Assembly: GCA_963971305.1 (NCBI GenBank)
Contig: OZ020306.1
Location: 70,219,022 to 70,283,021 of the forward strand
Length of the DNA stretch: 64,000 bases
Source: Arcuatula senhousia
Taxonomy: Eukaryota; Mollusca; Bivalvia; Mytilida; Mytilidae
Direction of reading: 5' to 3'
Positions 11,501 through 23,500 of the stretch are shown here, one piece after another (the first letter of the stretch is position 1; every line of letters begins with the position of its first letter). The notes beneath the pieces were generated by a model, which worked only from the letters and a program-made list of their open reading frames with translations, ran no database searches and was not told the origin of the DNA. The position numbers and the translations under genes were made by a program.

Positions 11501-14500
11501 CAAAAATCAAAACACAAGTTTGGTGCAGGACACCCTAAGGATCATTCATACCAAGTTTCATTAAATTCTGTTTGGTAGTTTCAATTTGAAAAATTGTTAA
11601 CAGACGACGACGACGACGACAACGACGGACGCCAAGTGATGGTAATAGCTCACATGGACCTTCGGTCCAGGTGAGCTAAAAACATAAGGCAAATGCTAGT
11701 CCAGCTAAAAAAAATGTGGGGAAGTTGTAGTACACTTTTCTAGATGCAACCACCAATATTGAGAATATTTCAAAGCACATCATGGATCAAAGTCCACCAC
11801 AGATTAAGATTGAGGAGCCTTACAAGCCCACCCTTACATTTTTACTTACAATAGCCCTAACATTAATTTCCAAAGGTTTTCAGCTTAGGGCAGTTCCATT
11901 CAAATTGACATAGGAAAGGGGGTGCAGTTTTTTATTTTTCTGTTGGTGGGGAAGGGGTGATGTAAAATACATTTTTATGTTTGTGTGTTATGATTTATTT
12001 TATTGGGGTGGGGGATCTTGAACAGAATGTGTCCCCCTTTCCCATGTAAATTTTAATGAAACAGCCCTTAAACAACATTTAGTTTTGCATGTAAAATAAA
12101 ATCAAACCTGTCATTATTAGACTTGGGTGATAACTCATTCTTTGAGCAAATTCTTTTGAATGGACCTGTTCCACTCGGAGACCCTGAGGGTGAGCTGGAG
12201 AGATTTCTTCCAAATGGACCTGAAACAAATCAAAATGGGTCAAATACTGAAATAGCATGAACAAGTTCAATAGAAAACAAAAATCTATGTCTATTTTGGG
12301 TTTCCCTACCTTCCCTAGTTTTTCTGCCTCCTTTAGATTTTTTTATTGATATTTCATGTATGTCAAGGCAAATTGTTGCGAAAAGGTTTTTTTAAAACCC
12401 CTACCAAAGAGCTCTATATAAAATTATTCTTAAAAATAAAATGATTTTGCCTACCTACCTACCCTTTCTTTTTTAACATTGAAACCCTAAACAAACATAC
12501 ATGTATATTTTTTTTTGCTAAGCAACATAACTAAAACCTTTTCCCACAATGCAAATTTACTTTCTCCAACTTATAAATCTGTATATTCATGTTGCAAAGT
12601 GAATGTTGATGTTTCCAATATTGACATTAAGTTGGACTTTCAGAAAATATATAGTTTGTTAATGCAACTAGAGACTAGTACAGTCATGGCATACATTATA
12701 AAACAATGACAATGACATACATGAATAATAACAAATTGACATGGAGAATATGAAACAAACATATAGTCAGTAAAATAAACATTTTATATTAAATATTGTA
12801 ACTTACTAGGGTCTCCCTTCCTCAGTTCTAATGACCGATCTATAAAAGAGACAATAATCCCAATTTCTTCAGGTGTTGACGGGTATCTAAAGGCTTTTCA
12901 AGGAAAAATGTCCAAAGGGTCATAACTCTTTTCAATTTCTATTTTCTTGGCAGTGGGTTAAACATGTTTATAAACATGATAAATGCTTAAGAGTTTTAAA
13001 AAATATATATTAAAATTCTGGTGGTGGAACCCTAAATTGGGAGGTGAGTTCCAACACCCTTTACATTTTTTCATGGAAAAGCCCTATGGCACTTCCATTA
13101 ACTTTAACAATAAAATCTATATATCTCAAAATTTAGGCAATATTTCTATTTGGTTATTAATGCTTGAATATTAATAATTGTGATTTTATTTGTGGGTTTA
13201 TTCCTTAATCAGTTTTTACTTACAAATTAATTCTATGCAAGGTCCAAAGTAAGAGACATATATAGATCTATGTTTTATAGTGTACCTACTCTTTGGTTGT
13301 TTATTAAAGTTTTTATTGAACCACTGATGAGATTTTATCTGTTGTATTGTGTATCTCTTCTTTGAATTCTCTACCAATAACTTTCTTATCAAAGCTGAAA
13401 AATATTAAAAGACAATTATTGTGGTGGGTAATAGTTCCTGTGGTTTCCCTAGCTAAAGTATTCAGTAAACAGGAAATAGATTAGTTAACGGCATAAAATT
13501 GCTACACCATATTGTAGTACTATAGGAGGAAACTACATGCCAGACATCAAGAGGCTATGACAAGAAGTTGCCCAGAAAATTGAAACAGAAAGTGTCAAAG
13601 TGAGTTTCTATATGTTGCTTTGCAACATGTTCCAAGGCAACATAATAAATGTATCCACAGTATCTCAAGCTGTGATTGCAATTTTACTGTCTCCAAGTTA
13701 GTATACTTTGAAACAGAGCATAACTATTTTCAACAGTCAACTGCAGAATTAAGCTTCAGTCTATGTATATTTTCCACTTTAAAGATAATGATATATATGT
13801 GAGAAAAATTGGGCATCTAATGAAACATTCAATGATTCAATAAGTATTTTGCCATTTGAGGGGGTGGGGCATGACAACCCCGTCAGACCCACGATCCTAT
13901 GGTACCAAATGATTTGTCTTATCATGAGGAATAATAATATATATGGTTATAAGGTGGGAATCTCAATGGTTTTCAGAATATTCAGTATTTTGTGTATCCC
14001 AAAAAATGTTTATCAGCACATCCTGAGTATTGAACTTAATCTTTGTTTTATTGTACTTAACAATGGTGCAAAATATCATTCAAATTCCTTGACTCATTTT
14101 CAGGTTATTATCTGGAAACCTTCAGGGGATGGACGGACAGACAGACACCAACCAAAAATGATGATAAAACATAATACCTCGCCACTTCGTGTGGCAGGGT
14201 ATAAAAACTAAATCAGAAAGAAATTAATGTGTTTATTTTCATTGTCAGATTACTTTGCTTTGTTTTATTGTTCAACATTTCTATCCTGTAAACTCGTAAA
14301 TTTTCGTGCCGTCTTTTTTTCACGGTAAGAAGACTGAATTTAAGTTCACAATTCGCACTGTAATGTTGTTGTCCATAGACTAAAATACAATGTTTATGTC
14401 ATTTAATTTTTGCACTCAATGTCAACGCGAAAATCGTAAAAATAAAACTGTCATGAAAATTTTCCAGTTTAAAGTAATAATCTCGTTTCTTCTTGGGTTT

Positions 14501-17500
14501 TTTTCTTATTGAGATCTTTGCAATTGTATTCATGTATGTTTTTATATATGCCTAGTAATGGGCCAATAATTGGTTTAATAAATCATTCTAGATTCTGTTC
14601 TATCCAAACCTTACACAATGCTAAGTTATCCACTTTAGTCCAAGGAGATACAGTTACTTACACAATGCTAAGTTATCCACTTTAGTCCAAGGAGATACAG
14701 TTACTTACACAATGCTAAGTTATCCACTTTAGTCCATGGAGATACAGTTACTTACACAATGCTAAGTTGTCCACTTTAGTCCATGGAGATACAGTTACTT
14801 ACACAATGCTAAGTTGTCCACTTTAGTCCAAGGAGATACAGTTACTTACACAATGCTAAGTTATCCACTTTAGTCCAAGGAGATACAGTTACTTACACAA
14901 TGCTAAGTTATCCACTTTAGTCCATGGAGATACAGTTACTTACACAATGCTAAGTTGTCCACTTTAGTCCAAGGAGATACAGCTACTTACACAATGCTAA
15001 GTTATCCACTTTAGTCCAAGGAGATACAGTTACTTACACAATGCTAAGTTATCCACTTTAGTCCAAGGAGATACAGTTACTTACACAATGCTAAGTTGTC
15101 CACTTTAGTCCAAGGAGATACAGTTACTTACACAATGCTAAGTTATCCACTTTAGTCCATGGAGATACAGTTACTTACACAATGCTAAGTTATCCACTTT
15201 AGTCCATGGAGATACAGTTACTTACACAATGCTAAGTTGTCCACTTTAGTCCACGGAGATACAGTTACTTACACAATGCTAAGTTGTCCACTTTAGTCCA
15301 AGGAGATACAGCTACTTACACAATGCTAAGTTATCCACTTTAGTCCAAGGAGATACAGCTACTTACACAATGCTAAGTTATCCACTTTAGTCCATGGAGA
15401 TACAGTTACTTACACAATGCTAAGTTGTCCACTTTAGTCCAAGGAGATACAGCTACTTACACAATGCTAAGTTGTCCACTTTAGTCCAAGGAGATACAGT
15501 TACTTACACAATGCTAAGTTGTCCACTTTAGTCCACGGAGATACAGTTACTTACACAATGCTAAGTTATCCACTTTAGTCCATGGAGATACAGTTACTTA
15601 CACAATGCTAAGTTGTCCACTTTAGTCCATGGAGATACAGCTACTTACACAATGCTAAGTTGTCCACTTTAGTCCAAGGAGATACAGCTACTTACACAAT
15701 GCTAAGTTGTCCACTTTAGTCCAAGGAGATACAGTTACTTACACAATGCTAAGTTGTCCACTTTAGTCCAAGGAGATACAGTTACTTACACAATGCTAAG
15801 TTGTCCACTTTAGTCCATGGAGATACAGTTACTTACACAATGCTAAGTTGTCCACTTTAGTCCATGGAGATACAGTTACTTACACAATGCTAAGTTATCC
15901 ACTTTAGTCCATGGAGATACAGCTACTTACACAATGCTAAGTTATCCACTTTAGTCCATGGAGATACAGTTACTTACACAATGCTAAGTTATCCACTTTA
16001 GTCCATGGAGATACAGTTACTTACACAATGCTAAGTTATCCACTTTAGTCCAAGGAGATACAGTTACTTACACAATGCTAAGTTATCCACTTTAGTCCAA
16101 GGAGATACAGCTACTTACACAATGCTAAGTTGTCCACTTTAGTCCATGGAGATACAGTTACTTACACAATGCTAAGTTATCCACTTTAGTCCATGGAGAT
16201 ACAGTTACTTACACAATGCTAAGTTATCCACTTTAGTCCAAGGAGATACAGTTACTTACACAATGCTAAGTTATCCACTTTAGTCCAAGGAGATACATTT
16301 ACTTACACAATGCTAAGTTGTCCACTTTAGTCCATGGAGATACAGTTACTTACACAATGCTAAGTTATACACTTTAGTCCAAGGAGATACAGTTACTTAC
16401 ACAATGCTAAGTTGTCCACTTTAGTCCATGGAGATACAGTTACTTACACAATGCTAAGTTGTCCACTTTAGTCCAAGGAGATACAGTTACTTACACAATG
16501 CTAAGTTGTCCACTTTAGTCCAAGGAGATACAGCTACTTACACAATGCTAAGTTGTCCACTTTAGTCCATGGAGATACAGTTACTTACACAATGCTAAGT
16601 TGTTCACTTTAGTCCAAGGAGATACAGTTACTTACACAATGCTAAGTTATCCACTTTAGTCCAAGGAGATACAGTTACTTACACAATGCTAAGTTGTCCA
16701 CTTTAGTCCATGGAGATACAGTTACTTACACAATGCTAAGTTGTCCACTTTAGTCCAAGGAGATACAGTTACTTACACAATGCTAAGTTGTCCACTTTAG
16801 TCCATGGAGATACAGTTACTTACACAATGCTAAGTTATCCACTTTAGTCCAAGGAGATACAGTTACTTACACAATGCTAAGTTGTCCACTTTAGTCCAAG
16901 GAGATACAGTTACTTACACAATGCTAAGTTGTCCACTTTAGTCCATGGAGATACAGTTACTTACACAATGCTAAGTTGTCCACTTTAGTCCACGGAGATA
17001 CAGTTACTTACACAATGCTAAGTTGTCCACTTTAGTCCATGGAGATATAGTTACTTACACAATGCTAAGTTATCCACTTTAGTCCACGGAGATACATTTA
17101 CTTACACAATGCTAAGTTATCCACTTTAGTCCACGGAGATACAGTTACTTACACAATGCTAAGTTATCCACTTTAGTCCAGGGAGATACAGTTACTTACA
17201 CAATGCTAAGTTGTCCACTTTAGTCCAAGGAGATACAGTTACTTACACAATGCTAAGTTATCCACTTTAGTCCAAGGAGATACAGTTACTTACACAATGC
17301 TAAGTTGTCCACTTTAGTCCATGGAGATACAGTTACTTACACAATGCTAAGTTATCCACTTTAGTCCAAGGAGATACAGTTATTTTGCAGTCTTTCCAAT
17401 CACTATACTCAGGACAACCATAATTGGGCTCATCCCAGGGGAGTTCTGAAAAAAAAACAGTACAGTTTTGGTATTTATGAGAAGTAAAATACGTAACTGT

Positions 17501-20500
17501 GTACATGACAAACATCAATTCAAAAATCTGTATTCACTGGAAAACAGTTTGTTGGTTATGATGCCAGACACAGTTTCGTAGAAAATACTATAGTGGTGGT
17601 AGCCCAATATATTGACCAAATATTTTTGTACCGGAAGTTACAAGTTATATTTATAGCACAGTACTACGAGTTATCCTAATAAACTTCGAACGCGAAGCGT
17701 GAGTAGTTTATTTGGATAACGAGGTAGGCGGTGCTATAAATTATTTGTAACATGAATTAACTCCGCCCACTGATAAAAAAATAATTGAAAGACGGGACAC
17801 GTAATTGTAGTGATTATATTTTAACCAATCAAAATATTTATTAATGAAACACTGGTCCGTGTCTTCGTCTGGCGGGAAATATTAAATGAAAATAAATATT
17901 CAAATATTTTTTTTTACATTGTTTGAAGGAGGAGTCATGTTTTAGAGGCGGAGTTTTTGGTATGCAATATTTGGGTGTTTGGTGTTGATTATTGCATGGA
18001 AATTTTCCATAGGGTTTATATGACACAGGTGACATTTTATGCAATATCATTCAGTTGAGGTGATTTTGAATACAAATGCCTATTAGTACTTATTTATTCT
18101 TTCTGAAGATCAAAGGAAAATTCTCAATTCATGTTACAATGACCATTTATTTTGTACTTTTGTGATTGTTTACATATTTATCTGCATGAAAAACATCATA
18201 TCAGGTTTGCTTTTGTAAAATAAAATATTTTTTGGATAATATTTGTACAAAGGGGGATAACTATAAAACCCTCAATTTTTTTAATTTGACAAATCACCAC
18301 TTTTTACGAAGACAGAGATATTTCAACAACAAAAAAACAGGCAAACGTACCCCAATATTTTCACAGTTTACAAAAGGAAACATGCTCTTTCAGATATTTG
18401 TGGTTCAAGTATTGGTATTATTGTAGAAGTTATTGAAATCAAATCTAAGAGATGTGATGACCCCTTAAATTTCTCACTAAAACATCCCCTTTTTGGTCTG
18501 TGTTTGGTACTTTTGTTGGACTAGACTGAGTTTTATTTATTCATAATATAGGTATGATCAATAAGAGTGCAGATTTATCTTTTTATTGATATATAAATGT
18601 CCATAGTGCAAGTGATAGCCAGATTTTCCTCAGAGCATAGAAATGACATTGCTTTGTTCTGATGACGTCACTTTGAATTACTATGTCCTGCACCCTTATA
18701 AGACCAAACTTGTGTAATTTATCGAAATTTAACAAACAATTTTTATGGTCAAATTATTTTATTTTATTTACTTTTTACCCTACCTCATAAAATCTTTAAC
18801 ATTCTATTACCCTAGGCTATTAAACTCAAAGTTGTCAATGCTTCTCTAACTAAAGTTCCATAACTCATACAAAACTTTATTTATCAAAGTGGCTTCCACC
18901 AATGAGTTCAAACTGCGACTAACAAGATTTTCTTGTTTTAATGTAAAAACTGTATTTCTTATTGGTTTATCTTATGAATCTAAATGTCACCTCCTGCCAG
19001 CATGGCCACCAGTATTATTGCACATGACCAGATATCAGCAGGTTCAGCATGGTATGGTTGCCGTGACAACACTTCAGGGGCCACATATGGGACAGTCCCA
19101 CAACATTTTTCCAGCATCCTCTCTCTCCCCTGGTACCTGAATACTGTAGCCAAACCAAAGTCTGAGATCTTTAAATTATCTGAAATTATAATTCACAAAG
19201 ATTGAGACAGTCTGTTACATTTTATTACTCCAAACATTATCAGACGTAAAATCACTTATAGCTGTGACAATTACAAAACACCTAAGGCCATTCCAGTAAA
19301 AAATATAAGGCCCTTGCCCCTTAAAGGGATGTTGAAAGCAGGGTTGTCTCTATTTTGTTGTCACAAGATTCAAAAGTTTTTCAAGGGTATTTTAGGCATT
19401 TTTAGGGATCAAAATATTCAACAATTTTTTTTATCCCCAATGAAATTTTCTAGGAACTTTTGGTTGTAGAATTCCAGGGATTTTCAAGGATACTTTCATT
19501 TTTTTTTCAAAATTCAAGGTCTTTACCAGGACCTTGAACTGATATATGAAATTCAAAGGTTTTTCCAGGTTTCAAGGAATGCATGACAAGCCTTTGGAAG
19601 ACACTAAACCAAAAACATGAAGAAATCATCATAATTGACAACATTCCACACAGAGGCAGATCCATAAATTTTCCAAAGGGGATGCTCCATCCTGAGTCCA
19701 GTGCTGATGGAAAGGATGTTTCAGACCAATATTGCAGAAAATTAATGTTTATGAAACAAACAAAAATTTCACAAGGAAATTTCAAAACCCTAAACACTCC
19801 ACTACAATATTCAACTTTCATAGAAATCTTACTAACAATCTGGATATCTTACCAAAATCATCTAACAATAGATTTTCTGGCTTGAGATCTCTGTGTGTTA
19901 CTCCCTTAGTATGAAGGTATTCCTGCAATTTAAGAAAATTTAAAGACTTGAGGATTTTTTTTAAACTAAACCGGCAAGTATGTCAACCATTTTTGTTTAT
20001 TTTTAATTTGTTGGTGCAAATACATAGAAAATAATGAGATGTGGAATATGTGTACGCAACACAGCACACAAAGCGTATATTACTTACCAATGGAAATCTT
20101 ATTATGGCAATATTTTTCCTATTTTTTTGTTACGAAAGGATTAAAATTCATGTCCAAAATAAAAATTACAACAAAGTTTCAGACAAAAAATTTTGCTACA
20201 ATGGACGCATGTTTTGTCTATTCAAGACTCATCAGAGGCGCTCTAACCAAGACTGTATAATTACTTAAACTAATATATGATATACATGATAAATATTATA
20301 CAAATATGTTTTATTCAAGTAGATTAGAGACTAACCACTCCCGCCATTAGCTGTTTGAAATACTTGTTTGCTTCCTGCTGTGGCATTCCAACATCAGGTT
20401 CTAAAATATAATAGCTGCTTGTCATTAACTGTGCAATGAAAATACAATACTGACATAGTCTAGTAGGGCCCTGACTTTCCCCTGACCCCCAAAAATCCAA

Positions 20501-23500
20501 TAATATTGACATTCAATTTCTTATTTGAATCAGAAATTATTTTGGAGCTTAGAAAATGATGAAAAAAATTTATGAAATAGACTAACCCCAACTAAGTTAG
20601 TTAGTTAGTTAGTTATTGCTTTACTCCCAAGCAGCACGATTTTGGCTATACCCGGGAGATGAACATGAAAATGATGATGCAATGAACATGAAATGATGAT
20701 GAAGTGGATTTGTTGGGGGCTTGTAGAGAAAAAAATGGGGTATATAAAATCCATGTTTCAAGTGCCTGTGATTAACATGTGAACTTAAACAACCCCCTTA
20801 GCCATGCTGGCATTACTAACCCTTTTAGCACAGGTTAGTCACCTCATAAATCTAGAAATTAATTTTCTAAAGTCCAAAATAATTTAAGATTCAAATAATA
20901 GCTTGTTTGACATACAATTTCTATATAATGTATGACTTTAGCAATATGTGCAGTATGATGATGAATATCAAGTGTTGTTTCATTCAAAATCTGAATTCAG
21001 AATATTCTTCAATTGAAAACTCTAGACTTGGTTGGTATTAAATCATGTTTTAATTTACATTTTTATTGGGGTAAGGCCAAAAAAACAAAGTGTGTTTCCT
21101 ATTACCCTAACTTATCTGATTTTTCATGCCTATCCTAACATGTCATTGCCATTTTGCTTAAGCACAGTTTAACTTAAATTCCACTCTCCAATTACTCAAG
21201 GAAAAAGAATTGTAAAAAAAAATTAATACCTACCTTCCTACCTATTTTCAGAGATATAATAGGAAACTTCAATATTTCTATATTTGGCCTAAAATTGCAA
21301 AACATGTGCATGTAGTAGCTATTGTTGCTCTGTGGTGAAAGATGCATTTCTTGTGTCATGGACAATTATTATACATGTACTCCGTTCATAATAAGCAACA
21401 GGTATATGTGATGGTTATTTCTAACAGTCCGTCTGTATGTCATAATGTTTATTACACTCATGTGTATTGTGGTTTCATAATTATATATGGGGTATCAATT
21501 TTCATGGTTTTTGTGGGTGGTCTTTACCAACGAAATCTGATTTCAAACAAAAAGGTAATTTAAAATTGATCTGTTTGCTGCAGACTTCAGAACTACGAAT
21601 TTATGAATCCAAAAAAACTTATCCTGTTTCATCAAACCACGAAAATTGATATCCACGAAAATAAATGAATCCACAGTAGCTGCTACTTCTCTTAAATGCA
21701 TTGTGGCAGTTCTTTCTAATTTACAGGAAATATTTCTTATATATAATGTATATCTTCACATTTTATTTTACTTTTTCTAGTTTTTGATGCTCTCTGTCTT
21801 TTTTTTTTCCGTTTTGTCTTGAACAGTTAACATTTACCTATTCTATCGAAAAGTTCACCACCACTTGCATATTCCAGAAACAAATACTGTATCTTCCCGT
21901 CTTTTCTGGAGCCATAATATTTAATAATTCTCTCATGGTTCAACATGTTGTGTACACATACCTATAATGGTCAAGAAAAAATAAATAATTTAAGGCCATA
22001 ATAAAATCATTCCAAGATTTTCATCCAAGCTTTTTGGGCCGGGTGGGCAAATTCCATCTTTTACCCATTTTGATAAAATAATCTGCCTTTTAAAGAAAAT
22101 AAGCCAAAACTTTACAAAATTTCCCAAAAAATCAAAATAATTTTTTTTTTTGCGGGAGGGGATGAGAATCTAGGATATTTTTTACAATGGCCTAAACATA
22201 CTAAACTAAAAATAAACTGTTAACACAGAGACATGTCTCGCCTGTCACAACTGGACACAGTATAAAATGAAGTAAAATTCCTCCTTAAACTGATCTCAAC
22301 TGATGCTTAAGCAGCTGCATAAAATATATAAAACACTCATGACATAAGTAAAAGTTAAAAAGTGTAAAATCTCAAAGTCAGTAGACCGTGACTGCAGGAG
22401 CATATGGATAAAATACTTTTGACATTGATCTGTACTGATGCTAATGCAAGTGCATACCCAATATCAATGATGTACCACAACTGCTTCATGTTAAACAGAC
22501 GTAAGAAAAAAGGTTAAACCGGGCCAAATCGGTGTAAAATTTCAATATCAATGGTGAACCATAACTGCTTCATGATAAACAGACGTAAGAAAAAAGGTTA
22601 AGTCAGTAGACCATGACTGCAGGAGCATACAGATGAAAGTCTTTTGAAATTGATCTGTATTGATAATGATGCAACTGAATACAAAATATCAATGGTGTAA
22701 CATAACTAGTTCACACAAAACAGACTTAAGCAAAAACTTAATAACCAATTGTGGACGCCGGAATCACCATACCTAAGTCTCGCCTTTTATGTCGCAGGCG
22801 AGACAAAAAACCACACATTTCTATTATTTTGTGCACCAAACTTTTTTTATCGATGTGCATTTTAATTCTAAATATGAATAATCTGATTAAATTTTATTAG
22901 CATGCTTAAATTTTGTATTATAATGAAGAACAAATAGAACAGCTTAAATTAACAAAGTAAGAACAGTTCATATTTATTTGTGAACATCTAATTCTAGAAA
23001 CTTGCATAATATATATATTGTTACTGTATTCTAAAGATTTGTATAAAACTGTCTATATGGACAGAAATTCCACATAGGAATCCAAATGGTCTTCAATCAA
23101 GAACGTACAAACCAAAGAATGATAAAAGATAGAGAAATTTTATGTGCCCTATTCAGATTATTATTGTCTGACAATAAATGCATATTTTTTGTTCTATAAC
23201 TCATACCTCTTTTCTGACATTTTCTGCTGCTGATGGCGTCTTTTCTAAGTTAATAATTTTAACAGCAACAGCCTCTTGTGTGTCTACATTCACTGCAAGC
23301 TTTACTCTAAACAAATCATGACAAGAGTAAAAGATCTAAATTAACATAACATTTTTTTTTTAGGAACGAATTATTATTGTCACTGTATGTGTATGTTAAT
23401 AATACGTGAGTTAACATGTAATATGGAGTCTGTTTTGACCTAACTCCTTAAGCTTGAACAAATACGTCGTTTTCACGATAGCGCCGAGAGGCTAGTGAAC

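Noticed and set aside
12079..12270. Longer open frame over CHEK1 exon 10 ([14 protein letters not shown]...)
   Set aside because: It is open but out of phase with exons 9 and 11. The frame that joins both neighbours gives the Ser/Gly-rich linker expected after a Chk1 kinase domain.
13849..14211. 120-codon open frame
   Set aside because: It ends in a GACGGACAGACAGAC dispersed repeat, with no domain and no phase-compatible splice sites.
14610..17380. The array as a CRISPR or a centromeric satellite
   Set aside because: There are no spacers, and units are contiguous 47-mers derived from a CHEK1 exon. The locus is within an intron of a single-copy gene.
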